Positions 17,642 through 27,023 of a DNA stretch of 64,000 bases are shown one piece after another; position 1 is the first letter of the stretch; each line of letters opens with the position of its first letter. The position numbers and the translations under genes were made by a program. The notes beneath the pieces are model-generated. The model had not been told where the DNA came from, ran no database searches, and was given only the letters and a program-made list of their open reading frames with translations. The DNA is from Fibrobacterota bacterium (GTDB lineage: Bacteria; Fibrobacterota; Fibrobacteria; UBA11236), in NCBI GenBank assembly GCA_028287505.1, contig JAQBPN010000093.1:1-64000 (forward strand). Direction: 5' to 3'.

Positions 17642-18205
17642 ATGCCCGCTGTCAAAAAAGCTTCCGCCCCCACCATCAAACCCGCCGCCAAGACCATCGT
17701 CAAAGCCAAGGCCGCTCCTTCCGCCCCGGCCACCGAGAGGTCGGCCTACGGGCCGCAACCCGGCGCCAAGGCCCCGGCATTCAAGCTGCAGGACGATTCC
17801 GGGAAAACCGTTTCCCTTTCGGACTTCAAGGGCAAAAAAGTCATCCTGTACTTCTATCCCAAGGACAGCACTCCCGGCTGCACTACCGAGTCTTGCGATT
17901 TCCGCGACAACGTGAACCGTTTCGCCAAATCCGGGGCCGCGGTTTTGGGCATAAGCGGGGATTCCGTGGAATCGCACAAGAAGTTCAAGGCCAAACATGG
18001 GCTCAACTTCCCTTTGATCAGCGACCCCGATCACAAGGCGTTGGAAGCCTACGGCGTCTGGCAGGAGAAATCCCTCTATGGCCGCAAGTTCATGGGCATC
18101 GTGCGCACCACCTACATCATTGATGAAGAGGGCCGGATCGCCAAAGTCTTTCCCAAGGTTAAGGTGAACGGCCACGTGGACGAAGTGCTGGCCTTCCTCA
18201 AATAG
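17642..18205 (+). CDS. bcp: Thioredoxin-dependent peroxiredoxin, Bcp/PrxQ type
   Basis: 187 aa from ATG 17642. The first 37 residues are a Lys/Ala/Pro-rich extension; the peroxiredoxin core begins at [13 protein letters not shown]. The [12 protein letters not shown] motif holds the peroxidatic Cys and, five residues on, the resolving Cys typical of Prx[25 protein letters not shown] is also diagnostic. It detoxifies hydroperoxides in the cytoplasm. The basic tail is unusual and could bind nucleic acid or membrane (inference). Confidence 0.93.
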   Translation: MPAVKKASAPTIKPAAKTIVKAKAAPSAPATERSAYGPQPGAKAPAFKLQDDSGKTVSLSDFKGKKVILYFYPKDSTPGCTTESCDFRDNVNRFAKSGAAVLGISGDSVESHKKFKAKHGLNFPLISDPDHKALEAYGVWQEKSLYGRKFMGIVRTTYIIDEEGRIAKVFPKVKVNGHVDEVLAFLK

Positions 18206-18309
18206 TCCGGCCGGGAGTCTCTCTCCCGCCCAGGAACCCGGAAAAGCCGCAGTCACGCCCCGATGGACAAGGAAAATGGGTGCCGGAACCACCCGCCTCA
18301 CTCTATCTT

Positions 18310-20577
18310 ATGGATGGACCGGGGCTTCCCGGGCGTGGGGACCCATTGGTTGAATCGGCGGCAAATTTCCCATTTTGCAAGCATGCTTTGCCTGCCGGGA
18401 AGCGGACCGTTTCCCGGTATTTCCGCATTTGCATGGCGGTGATGGCCCTGGGCGCGGGCGCGCTTTCGGCCCAGGAGTACCTCACCCTCAAGGCCACCCT
18501 TTTCGATCACGACTATGGCGACTTCGGGGAGTTTTCCGCGACCAATGTCACGGGCTGCAGCTACGATATCAACAAGTGGGCCACCGGCATGGTCAGGGAC
18601 ACCCTGATCTTCGATGCCGCCAGGGGCAAGAAGATCCCGCTCCGGGGAGCCGTGGACGGGTGTTCCAAAAGCCTGGAGAAATGGTTCGACCCCGCACAAT
18701 CCCGCTCCGCTTCTTGCGGCAATATATTCCTGAGCAACGTGGGCCCGGCCGGCAACCCCGTCTGGAAAATGGATGACAGCGACTTCTTTCCCATGGACGG
18801 ATCGAGCCGGCAGCGCACCTGGAAGCTTCCCGGCGGCGGCACGCTCGCCAACGACTACGCCTATTGCATGGAGATCAACGCGGCCATGACCTATCGGGGC
18901 GGGGAGTCCATGAAGTTCCACGGAGACGACGACGTGTGGGTCTACCTGGACAATCGCCTGGCCGTGGACGAAGGCGGCATCCACTTCGCCCTCGACGGCG
19001 AAACGCTCCTGGACTCCCTGCCTTTCCTGAAAGGCAAGCTCGGCAAGACCATGGACCTGGACATCTACTACTGCAGCCGCCAGCCCGCCACGGCCGTGTT
19101 CGGCATGGAAACGAATGTGGAGTTGAAGCCCCTGTCGGTGAAAAGCCTGCAGATAGTCGACAGCCTGGGCGCCAACATCACCAGCAAGGACATCATCACG
19201 GGCAAGACGAAACTGTGCGCGCGCCCCTTTTTCCAGGCGCCGGGGGAGGAGATGTGCGGCAACTACAAGCTGCCGCCCGACCTGAGCTTTCTCTCGGCGG
19301 ATTGGGATCTCAACGGCCGCACTCTGTCCATGGACGGCGGCCAGGCCTGCCTGGATCTGGATCCTTCCATGTTTCCCAACAACACGCGCATCAATCTCAC
19401 CGCCAAGGCGGAGGACCACAGCAGCCGCATTTCCCTCACCCTGTACCGGCTGGCCCGGCCCACCCGGGGAGTGCTGTCCGGGGATGGACGGGCGGAGGCC
19501 GTGGAGATGAAGTTGGATACCGCCGCGGGTCCCGCGCCGGACGGCCTGGAAATGCAATTCGATTTCGCGGGCCTGCACCGGTATGCTTGGGTGCGCCCGG
19601 ACAGCGCGGACCCGTGGACCCTGACCGGCCGGCTGGGCGCCGACTATACGGGCCCCTTCGGCATCACGGGATTCGCGAACGTGCCCGCCTCAACGCGGCA
19701 GACCCTCTTCACACGCATTTCGGACCTGAGCGTGGATCTGCGCGACGGCGTGAGTCCGGTGCTTACGGGGGCGTGGTTCCGCTGGGGGACCATGAACGGA
19801 CAGCCCGCCTATGTGGATTTGCAGGTCTCGGAAAGCCTGATGGGAACGGGGGATTCCATGCAAGCCGGCTTGATGTGGAAGCGCAAGGATGGTTCGCTTC
19901 CCAACCCGGCGGGAGCGATGGGCATGCGGATCCAGGCGGATCGGTATTTCCTTCCGCTACCGGAAGCGGCGACCGGAGGGTTGCTTCCCGGCGACAGCGT
20001 TTCCCTCTCCCCGGCGGCGAAGGATGGGAAAGGCAATCCCGCCGCGCCCCATTTCATTCCCTTGCTGTTTCCCCGTAACCTGGAAGAGACGGTGGGGCCG
20101 TTGCGCATCCGGGAAAATCCCGTCCACGGCGCATCCTTCAATCCGGAAGCCGGGATCCGGGCATTGGTTCCCGTTTCCGCGACCGGACAGCCCCTGGGGA
20201 ACATCGATGCGGAACGCAAATGGACCGCCTCGCGCGGGCCCGTGCTGGAGTTCCCGGCCCTGGTCCCCATCTCCCGGATCCAACTCGCCTTCCACGATCA
20301 TCTCGGGGCCTACGTGAACTCGGTCGACAGGGAAATCACCGCAGCGGAATGGGAGGCCATGCAGGCCGCCAGCCCCGGAGACACCACCTGGGTCCGTCTC
20401 ATGTGGTATCCGGTTTCCCAAGCGGGAAGCCGCTTGGGCACGGGAGCCTACGTGGTGCAGGGCCGCATGTGGACCCGGGACGGCGCCGTGGTCAACGGCC
20501 CCGGCGGAGAGATGGTGCGGGTCAAGGGGGAAACCGTATTGGTGCGGCCGCGCCTGTTCGGCTATCTCAGGGATTGA
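18310..20577 (+). CDS. Fibro-slime domain protein, exported
   Basis: 755 aa from the first ATG. The true start is unsure: a TTG at 18388 would give a neat signal peptide ending ALSA-QEY. The fibro-slime domain covers roughly residues 45-280: DHDYGDFGEF, CGNIFLSN, NDYAYCMEINAAMTYRGGESMKF, then the PA14-like core GDDDVWVYLDNRLAVDEGGIH. This domain occurs on surface or slime proteins of Fibrobacter and on some eukaryote adhesins. The rest is beta-rich and unassigned. Probably surface-exposed and carbohydrate-related. Key marker for the taxon. Confidence 0.85.
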   Translation: MDGPGLPGRGDPLVESAANFPFCKHALPAGKRTVSRYFRICMAVMALGAGALSAQEYLTLKATLFDHDYGDFGEFSATNVTGCSYDINKWATGMVRDTLIFDAARGKKIPLRGAVDGCSKSLEKWFDPAQSRSASCGNIFLSNVGPAGNPVWKMDDSDFFPMDGSSRQRTWKLPGGGTLANDYAYCMEINAAMTYRGGESMKFHGDDDVWVYLDNRLAVDEGGIHFALDGETLLDSLPFLKGKLGKTMDLDIYYCSRQPATAVFGMETNVELKPLSVKSLQIVDSLGANITSKDIITGKTKLCARPFFQAPGEEMCGNYKLPPDLSFLSADWDLNGRTLSMDGGQACLDLDPSMFPNNTRINLTAKAEDHSSRISLTLYRLARPTRGVLSGDGRAEAVEMKLDTAAGPAPDGLEMQFDFAGLHRYAWVRPDSADPWTLTGRLGADYTGPFGITGFANVPASTRQTLFTRISDLSVDLRDGVSPVLTGAWFRWGTMNGQPAYVDLQVSESLMGTGDSMQAGLMWKRKDGSLPNPAGAMGMRIQADRYFLPLPEAATGGLLPGDSVSLSPAAKDGKGNPAAPHFIPLLFPRNLEETVGPLRIRENPVHGASFNPEAGIRALVPVSATGQPLGNIDAERKWTASRGPVLEFPALVPISRIQLAFHDHLGAYVNSVDREITAAEWEAMQAASPGDTTWVRLMWYPVSQAGSRLGTGAYVVQGRMWTRDGAVVNGPGGEMVRVKGETVLVRPRLFGYLRD

Positions 20578-20583
20578 GCGCGT

Positions 20584-21327
20584 TCACTCGACCCAGATGA
20601 GGTCCGCCTCGGACCAGTCCGACGGCAGGTACTCGGTTCCCGCGGTCAGGGAATCCGCCGCGGAATACACCTTGGCGTCCGCGGAGACGGCTTTCACTTC
20701 GTAACTCCCCACGGCCATGCGCGCCAGCACGAAAGACCCGTCGCTTTGGACCTGGGCCCAGTAGGGGGAGCCGGGGACGAATACGGATTGCAATCCCAAC
20801 TCCAGGCCGTGCGCGCCGATGTTGCCGCGCTGATGGAGGACGGGGCCGGCCATGATCGGGCTCACCGCGAGGACGCCTTTGGTGTCGGCATGGACCAGGG
20901 TTCCGCCTGTCCGCCTCATCATGCTAAAGGCGCCTCCCGGTTTCCTGGCCATGAGAAAGTTTCCCAGGAATGCCTCGCCGTCGGGAGCGACGGTGTTCAC
21001 ATTGAATTCCACGGTGTCCTGGTTGGGCCAAGGCGTTCCCAGGGTTTGCGCCCGCACCATGGCGGACACCAGGGCCGAATCCCGGATGGTGACGGCGGTT
21101 CCCGCGGATACGTGTTGATCGATGATGGGCAGCGAATCCTTGGAAGGGATCTGGTAGCGCGCATAGATTCGGAGTTCGCCCGCGCCATAGGGCTTTTGCT
21201 GGTCATCCAGCAAGGACACCTGGATGGCGGGATTCTCCACGTCATCGTATCCGCCCGCAACTTGATCCTTCCTGGTGCAGAAGGTGCACAGCAGGGCGGC
21301 CAGGACCGATAAGGCGCGCGCGTTCAT
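20584..21327 (-). CDS. Lipoprotein of unknown function coupled to TIGR02147 gene
   Basis: 247 aa from ATG 21327. N-terminal hydrophobic segment followed by Cys (LLCTFCTRK), a plausible lipobox. After it, residues 30-60 (NPAIQVSLLDDQQKPYGAGELRIYA) resemble a carboxypeptidase-regulatory-like beta domain, and another such segment (DGSFVLARMAVGSYEVKAVS) lies near the C-terminus. Its ATG overlaps the TGA of the upstream TIGR02147 gene (TGATG), so the two are made together. No enzyme motif seen. Confidence 0.7.
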   Translation of the reverse strand: MNARALSVLAALLCTFCTRKDQVAGGYDDVENPAIQVSLLDDQQKPYGAGELRIYARYQIPSKDSLPIIDQHVSAGTAVTIRDSALVSAMVRAQTLGTPWPNQDTVEFNVNTVAPDGEAFLGNFLMARKPGGAFSMMRRTGGTLVHADTKGVLAVSPIMAGPVLHQRGNIGAHGLELGLQSVFVPGSPYWAQVQSDGSFVLARMAVGSYEVKAVSADAKVYSAADSLTAGTEYLPSDWSEADLIWVE

Positions 21328-22193
21328 CAGGCCTTCCCGGATCCGTTTTCCCAATGCGGCAGGCGGTTGTTCGGAAAGAGTTGCATGCCCATGGTGTAGA
21401 TCCTGTCTTCGCCCTTGTCCGCGCCCACCAGGGACTTCACTTCCTCCCGGAACACGCGGATTTTCTCCTTCAGGGCCTGGTAGCCCTGTTTGGAAATATA
21501 CACCGTCATGGCGCTATATTCCCTGTCTTCCGGAGGCAAGTGGTTGAATACGTCCTGGGCCAGGCGCATCATTTCCAGAATGCGCAGCTTGCCGACGAAA
21601 TCCTTGTTCTCGCGTTCCGTTTCGATGTTGGGATCGCGGAGGGCGAATCCGTTGGCGGTCCTGCTGATCATCCCCAGTTGCAGCAGCAGCTTGACGGCCT
21701 CTTCCACTTCCCGGGCCGGAACCTGGGGAAATACCTTCTTGCCGATGATGGCGGGGTTGGCCTCTTTCTGATCGATCCCGAAAAAGGCGCGGACGATGGT
21801 GTTCTGCCACTTGGAATAGTACTCGTAACCTTCCTTGTCGATGATACGCGCCTTGGACTTGCCGTGCTTGGCCAGTTGCGCGTAGAAGTGCTGCTTGCCT
21901 TCCGGGTCCTTGGATTGGTTGAACTGCACCAGCAACCCGAAATATTTGATCTCGTTGTTGGAAAGCTTCATGGCCTTGGCCAGGCGGAACTGCTTATCCA
22001 GGGTGAGATTGCGCTTTCCGGCGATCACCTTGGAGAAGAAGCTGGAATTGGAGAGCGGCAATCCCGCCTTGACCGCGAAGGCGCGCAATGAGAATTTCGC
22101 GTCGATGAGCCCGCGCGCCGTGAGGTAATCGGCGAGATACCTGCGGTAATCCAGGTACTCGAATACGGAAGGAGGGGCGGGTTGGATTTGCAT
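21327..22193 (-). CDS. TIGR02147 family protein (Fibrobacter paralogous family)
   Basis: 288 aa. The N-terminus SVFEYLDYRRYLADYLTARG followed by FSLRAFAVKAGLPLSNSSFFSKVIAGKRNLT (helix-turn-helix-like) and IKYFGLLVQFNQSKDPEGKQHFYAQL is typical of TIGR02147/DUF4423 proteins, which are multi-copy in Fibrobacter. The HTH-like N-terminal part suggests a regulator, but function in the family is not established to my knowledge. It starts divergently from the 22360 operon and overlaps the lipoprotein gene by one base. Confidence 0.88.
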   Translation of the reverse strand: MQIQPAPPSVFEYLDYRRYLADYLTARGLIDAKFSLRAFAVKAGLPLSNSSFFSKVIAGKRNLTLDKQFRLAKAMKLSNNEIKYFGLLVQFNQSKDPEGKQHFYAQLAKHGKSKARIIDKEGYEYYSKWQNTIVRAFFGIDQKEANPAIIGKKVFPQVPAREVEEAVKLLLQLGMISRTANGFALRDPNIETERENKDFVGKLRILEMMRLAQDVFNHLPPEDREYSAMTVYISKQGYQALKEKIRVFREEVKSLVGADKGEDRIYTMGMQLFPNNRLPHWENGSGKA

Positions 22194-22359
22194 GCCGGTT
22201 TTCCAAGTATACCACTTCGCCGCGGAATCCGCGGGCCGGGTTCAGGCCGCGAGTGCGGCCTTTTTGGCCTAACTATTCCGGTCCCGGCGGTCCCCGGTTC
22301 CCGGTTGCCACCCTAGATTCGGCATGGGCGTCCGACCACGTCCAAGGGGGAATTGCATC

Positions 22360-23619
22360 ATGGCTCAAGGGCTGAAGATAGCGGTGATTTTGGGAATCTT
22401 AGGGATCGGTCTGGCGGCGAAGCCCGTTCGCGCCCAAGCGGACTATGTGCCCCCTTTGTCCGGGGCCGCCCTGTCCCAATGGCAGGTCCAAGGCGAATAC
22501 TATGGAACCGTGGCGGGTGGAGGCAACCTGGGGGCCTGGCTCGTCGCCACCGGCAATGACAATTATACCGTGGTCTTTCTGCCGGGCGGCCTCTTGACCT
22601 TGCCCGGCCAGCCCTACGGGGGTTGGGTGCAAACCGGCTGGAACCGATCCACCTTCAGCGGCAGCGCGGCCTTGTCCGGGTCCACCTTTGCCGTCAATAC
22701 CACCAGCAACTATAAGGCGACCTCCATTTCCGGTACCGGGGAAGCCCGCGTGATGGCGGGAACCACTCCCACCGGCGCCGCATTTTCCCTGAACCGCGTG
22801 GTGCGGAACAGCCCGACGCACAACATGAAACCCAAACCCGCCTGGGGCACCGCCAACATGTGGTTCGACTCCGCCACCGGCCAGGCCGACCTGGTGAAAT
22901 GGGCGACCAAGGACAACACCGTCCAGCTCAGCCGCAAATGCCTTTATCGCGGCGTCCAGAGCGCCGCCTCCCATGGCGCCGGCCTGCTCCACATCGAGTT
23001 CCAGGGCTGCTTCAATCCCACCGCCACCGGACAGGGCCGGGCCAACAGCGGCGTCTATCTGCAAGGCCACTATGAAGCCCAGGTCCTGGATTCCTTCGGC
23101 AATGCCGGAGCCCTGGACGAGTATGGCGCGGTCTATACCGTGAAAGCGCCTTCCATCAACGCCGCCCTGCCGCCTTTGACCTGGCATACCTATGACATTT
23201 ATTTCACGCCCCGCTCGTCCGGATCCGGAGGCGATGCGGCGGGCGCCGCGTTGATGACGATTTATGCGAACGGGGTGATGACTCAGGACGCCACCCCCGT
23301 CCCCAACGTGACCACGGCAGGCATAGGCGGCAACCTCCTGGTGCCTTCTCCCCTGTATCTGCAGAACCACGGCAACGAAGTGGTGTACAACAATATCTGG
23401 TTCATCCCCAACGCGACCGTGGCCTCGCTTCCTTATTCCACCATCATCGGCTCCGTGACCGGAATCCGGGACGGCGTCATCAAACCCCTGCATGGGGAAA
23501 AGTTCGGGAACGGGTTCGGACCCATGGGCCGGTTCGACTTGACCGGGCGGAGGATCCGGCATGACGGCGTCATCCTTTCCATCCTGCCCGCCTTCCCGGC
23601 GGACCCGGCCGCCCTTTGA
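22360..23619 (+). CDS. Secreted DUF1080 (3-keto-disaccharide hydrolase-like) protein
   Basis: 419 aa from ATG 22360 (RBS AGGGGG). Signal peptide ends near VRAQA. The DUF1080 lectin-like fold is visible: PLSGAALSQWQVQ, LLHIEFQGCFNPTATGQGRANSGVYLQGHYEAQVLDSFG, WHTYDIYFTPR, and VVYNNIWFIP. Family members hydrolyse 3-keto-glycosides or bind glycans. The last 35 residues (MGRFDLTGRRIRHDG) resemble the first part of a C-terminal sorting-type beta domain, as on secreted Fibrobacter proteins, but end early. First gene of a three-gene run. Confidence 0.82.
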   Translation: MAQGLKIAVILGILGIGLAAKPVRAQADYVPPLSGAALSQWQVQGEYYGTVAGGGNLGAWLVATGNDNYTVVFLPGGLLTLPGQPYGGWVQTGWNRSTFSGSAALSGSTFAVNTTSNYKATSISGTGEARVMAGTTPTGAAFSLNRVVRNSPTHNMKPKPAWGTANMWFDSATGQADLVKWATKDNTVQLSRKCLYRGVQSAASHGAGLLHIEFQGCFNPTATGQGRANSGVYLQGHYEAQVLDSFGNAGALDEYGAVYTVKAPSINAALPPLTWHTYDIYFTPRSSGSGGDAAGAALMTIYANGVMTQDATPVPNVTTAGIGGNLLVPSPLYLQNHGNEVVYNNIWFIPNATVASLPYSTIIGSVTGIRDGVIKPLHGEKFGNGFGPMGRFDLTGRRIRHDGVILSILPAFPADPAAL

Positions 23620-23675
23620 TGGGGATGGCGGCGCGCGTCCCCTTGAAGTTCCAGCACCTTAAGACGAGGAAACCG

Positions 23676-25022
23676 ATGTCCATACGATTTTCAGCCGTAA
23701 TCGCATTGCTGTTCCTGGCGGTTCAGGGCCTGATGGCCGAAGAGACCGCGTCCAGGCTCGCGCCCCTGAAGATTTTCGCCAATTGGGAAGCCGCCGAAAT
23801 CGAAAGCTTCGTTCCCGATCCCGGGTCCACGCCTTCCGGCTATTTCCGCGAAATCTCCAGCGCGAGTTCGGTCTGGCTTCTGGAAGAAGCGAGGCTGTCC
23901 GACAACGGCAAATTCTTCGCGGGGGTGGGGGGATTCTACTTCTTCATCCTCCCTTCCAAGAGCAACCAATACAGCATCGGACAGCGTTCCGCATTCGCCT
24001 TTACGGATCTGCACGCCGAATTCGAATATTGGCGCCGGGAAAACGGGGGCCATGGGCTGTTGCTGAAGGCCGGCGTATTCCCCTTCAAATACAATGAGAA
24101 TGCCAAGAACCTGGGCGAATACATGTTCCGGACCTATACCTATCCCACCGTGATTTTCACCGGCGGACTGACCCGCGTCAACGGCGCCTCGGCGCAACTG
24201 GGCGGGTTCGATTTGAATACCGTCCTGGGAGGACTGACCAACGATCTGTTGGTGACGGTCAAGACCGATCAGATCCCTTCGGCGAGCCTGAGCCTGACGG
24301 AAATGGCGTCCTATTCCATCGGCGGCATCCTCACCCTGGGCGCGGGCGTGATGCTGGACAATTTCTACGACCCCAGCAAGATAGCGGACGGGAAGTACGA
24401 TGTGAAGGATTTCGACCTTTACTACACGCTCAAGGACGGTACCCGCAAGATGAAAACCCCGCAGAACCCCACGGACATCCCCTATGATCCGGCCGTGGAC
24501 TCGGCCGTGGATTCCACGCGCCTGACCTTCAAGGGCCAGAAGGTCATGGTCCGCGGTTCCCTGGACTTCGGCAAGCTGATCGCCAGCCCCATGCTTTCGG
24601 AAAAGGATCTGCGTCTCTACTTCGAAGGCATCCTGCTGGGAGTGGAGAACCGTCCCTTCTACTACACCAAGATGGCGGACAGAATGGTCTATTCCATCGG
24701 GTTCAATTTCCCCACCTTCCGGATCCTGGACGTCCTCGCCGCCGAGTGGGAGTATTGCTCCAACCCGTATCCCAACGATGCGGGCAATGCGTCTCTCAAT
24801 CTTTCTCCCACCCCGAACCCCACCGGCAGGGAAATGAACGGGGACAACGTCAAATGGACGTTGTACGCGCAGAAGATCATCAATCCGGGTTTCACCCTTT
24901 CCGGGCAGGTGGCGAACGATCATATGCGCATGGTGGATTATTTCGGACACATCAACGACCGGGCCGTGATGCCGGTGCGCAAGAACTGGTATTGGTGCGT
25001 CCAGATGGGATTCGCCATCTGA
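23676..25022 (+). CDS. Outer-membrane beta-barrel protein
   Basis: 448 aa from ATG 23676 (RBS GAGGA). Signal peptide ends around LMAEE. The body alternates aromatic and small residues (FAGVGGFYFFILPSK, GLLLKAGVFPFKYNENAK) and ends with an aromatic strand WYWCVQMGFAI, as expected for a barrel or porin. Placed between a DUF1080 protein and a propeller protein, it may admit the sugars they handle (inference). Specific family not recognised. Confidence 0.7.
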   Translation: MSIRFSAVIALLFLAVQGLMAEETASRLAPLKIFANWEAAEIESFVPDPGSTPSGYFREISSASSVWLLEEARLSDNGKFFAGVGGFYFFILPSKSNQYSIGQRSAFAFTDLHAEFEYWRRENGGHGLLLKAGVFPFKYNENAKNLGEYMFRTYTYPTVIFTGGLTRVNGASAQLGGFDLNTVLGGLTNDLLVTVKTDQIPSASLSLTEMASYSIGGILTLGAGVMLDNFYDPSKIADGKYDVKDFDLYYTLKDGTRKMKTPQNPTDIPYDPAVDSAVDSTRLTFKGQKVMVRGSLDFGKLIASPMLSEKDLRLYFEGILLGVENRPFYYTKMADRMVYSIGFNFPTFRILDVLAAEWEYCSNPYPNDAGNASLNLSPTPNPTGREMNGDNVKWTLYAQKIINPGFTLSGQVANDHMRMVDYFGHINDRAVMPVRKNWYWCVQMGFAI

Positions 25023-25061
25023 ATGCAATCCGTCGGGCAGGCGGACAATGGGGGAGAGAGC

Positions 25062-26855
25062 ATGATACGAGCGACTGATAAAAAATGGAATCCGATCCTG
25101 GCGGTGGCGTTGGTCCTGGCATTCGGGCCGGGCAGCGCGTCCGTGTACGCTCTCGGCAACCTGCATCCTTATTTCACCATCAAGCATATCATGCCCGCCG
25201 AGCTGAACAATATCGGCGGCATAGGCGGGATAGGCCTGCTGCCCAACGGCGACGGCGCCATCTGCACCTGGGGCGGCAGCCAGCAGCCCGCGGGCACGTC
25301 CAGCAAGAGCAACGGAGAGGTCTGGATCATCCCCAATCTGGCGAGCGGCGCGCCCGGCACCCCCGTGCGCGTGGCCACGGGAATGCGCGAACCCCTCGGC
25401 GTGGCCGTGGTGGGATCCGATTTCTTCGTCATGGAAAAGCCGCGCATCGCCAAGTTCGCCGGATCGGGCTCCACCTGGACCAAGTCCACGCTTTGGAGCC
25501 TGCCCACCACCTGGTACAACGATGATCAATGGCATCATTTCTCATTCAACCTGGTGGTCCGCGACAATGCCTTCTGGTTCACCACCGGCACGGCATACGA
25601 TTACGATCCCAACGATCCGCTCCAGCGCGGCGCTTTGATCAAAGTCCCTTTGGCCGGAGGGAGCTTTACCCAGCTCGCCCGCGGCCTCCGCAATACCAAT
25701 GGCGTCGGCATAGGACCGGACGGTGAATTCTTCGTGCCGGAAAACCAAGGCCATTGGAAACCCGCCGACGCGCTCTACCACATTCCCACCGCCAACGTGC
25801 CCACCAACGGCCGTTTTTTCGGTTTCCGCACGAATGCCAACAACGCCTGCGGCACCACGCCTCCCTCCGTTACGGGGATCAGTTGCTCCAACGATCAGGA
25901 ATATCCCCCCGCCATCTGGATTCCCTACGGCGGCTTCAGCAATTCCCCTACGCGGCCAATCCTGATCAAGGCAGGTCCCTATGCGGGACAGATGATCTCC
26001 GGAGACGTATTCCATGGCGGGACGCTGCGTTATTTCCTGGAGAAGGTGAACGGTGAATACCAGGGCGCGGCTTTCGCTTTCATGACCGCGGGAAGCGGCG
26101 GCGTCAATTTCGGCATCAACCAATTCCTGTACACCCCCGGCGGATCCCTGCTGGTGGCGGGCATCGGGGGGGGAACCTGCAATCTGGGCGGGTCCGGAAA
26201 CTGGAACTGGAACGGTACCTGCAGGGGGCTGGATCTGTTGACTCCCACCGACAAGGCGCCTTTCGAAATCCTGGCGGTGCGTTCCCTTCCCAACGGGTTC
26301 GACGTGGAGTTGACGCAACCGGCGGGCGCCTCCGCCGGAGACAAGGCCAATTGGAAGGTGAAGACCACCGTGTTCACTCCGGTTCAGGCCTATGGCGGCG
26401 ACGCCAATGGTTCCGACAACGACGTCACCGTGGAGGTGTCCTCGGCCACGTTGAGCCAGGATGGAAAACATGTCCGCCTGCAACTGGCCAGCCTGGAAAC
26501 CCGCAGGATGTATGCCATCACCATGAACAATGTGACGAGCACCACGGCGGAACAACCCTATACCAATGTGGCTTACTACACCTTGAACAATGTGGGCCCC
26601 GCCACGGCCATCGGGCCGGTGGGGGACTTCCAAAAGCGGGTGCGTTCCACCGTGCAGGCCGGCCGGGTTTCCATCGAGTTGCCCTTCCAGGGCGGCTATC
26701 AGGTGGCCTTGCTCAGACTGGACGGCGGGAAGGTGGCCGAGGCTAGGGGGGACCGTCCGGGAACCCTGACGACCGGCAAGCTGACGCCCGGGATTTACCT
26801 GCTGTCGGGAACCGCCGCGGGCGCCGTTCTCAGGGAAAAAATCCGCGTGGAATGA
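25062..26855 (+). CDS. Secreted propeller protein, sorbosone/glucose dehydrogenase-like, with C-terminal sorting-type domain
   Basis: 597 aa from ATG 25062 (RBS GGGGGAGAG). Signal peptide to about residue 31. Residues 40-405 look like the six-bladed propeller of PQQ-type sugar or sorbosone dehydrogenases: GIGLLPNGDG, GMREPLGVAVVG, RGLRNTNGVGIGPDGEFFVPENQGHW and ISGDVFHGG. No cytochrome CxxCH is present, so it may be non-redox. Residues 410-515 resemble the beta domain found behind such propellers in Planctomycetes. The last 70 residues (VALLRLDGG, LTPGIYLLSG) resemble T9SS-like sorting domains. Confidence 0.72.
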   Translation: MIRATDKKWNPILAVALVLAFGPGSASVYALGNLHPYFTIKHIMPAELNNIGGIGGIGLLPNGDGAICTWGGSQQPAGTSSKSNGEVWIIPNLASGAPGTPVRVATGMREPLGVAVVGSDFFVMEKPRIAKFAGSGSTWTKSTLWSLPTTWYNDDQWHHFSFNLVVRDNAFWFTTGTAYDYDPNDPLQRGALIKVPLAGGSFTQLARGLRNTNGVGIGPDGEFFVPENQGHWKPADALYHIPTANVPTNGRFFGFRTNANNACGTTPPSVTGISCSNDQEYPPAIWIPYGGFSNSPTRPILIKAGPYAGQMISGDVFHGGTLRYFLEKVNGEYQGAAFAFMTAGSGGVNFGINQFLYTPGGSLLVAGIGGGTCNLGGSGNWNWNGTCRGLDLLTPTDKAPFEILAVRSLPNGFDVELTQPAGASAGDKANWKVKTTVFTPVQAYGGDANGSDNDVTVEVSSATLSQDGKHVRLQLASLETRRMYAITMNNVTSTTAEQPYTNVAYYTLNNVGPATAIGPVGDFQKRVRSTVQAGRVSIELPFQGGYQVALLRLDGGKVAEARGDRPGTLTTGKLTPGIYLLSGTAAGAVLREKIRVE

Positions 26856-27023
26856 TCCTTCCCGCAACCCTCGGGAAAGCGCCGCAAAAAGCTCGTAATC
26901 CCCGTAAAATCAAGGGTTTCCGGCATGCTACCGGTTGTCCGGCGGTCGGTTTCGTGATATCTTCATACATGGACGGTTCCCATTCCCAAGGGGACCGACA
27001 AGGACGGCTGCGAGCGCGGCCGC

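Noticed and set aside
26856-27023. Cobalamin riboswitch before nrdJ
   Set aside because: Looked for because the enzyme needs B12; no B12-box or typical folding elements were seen.
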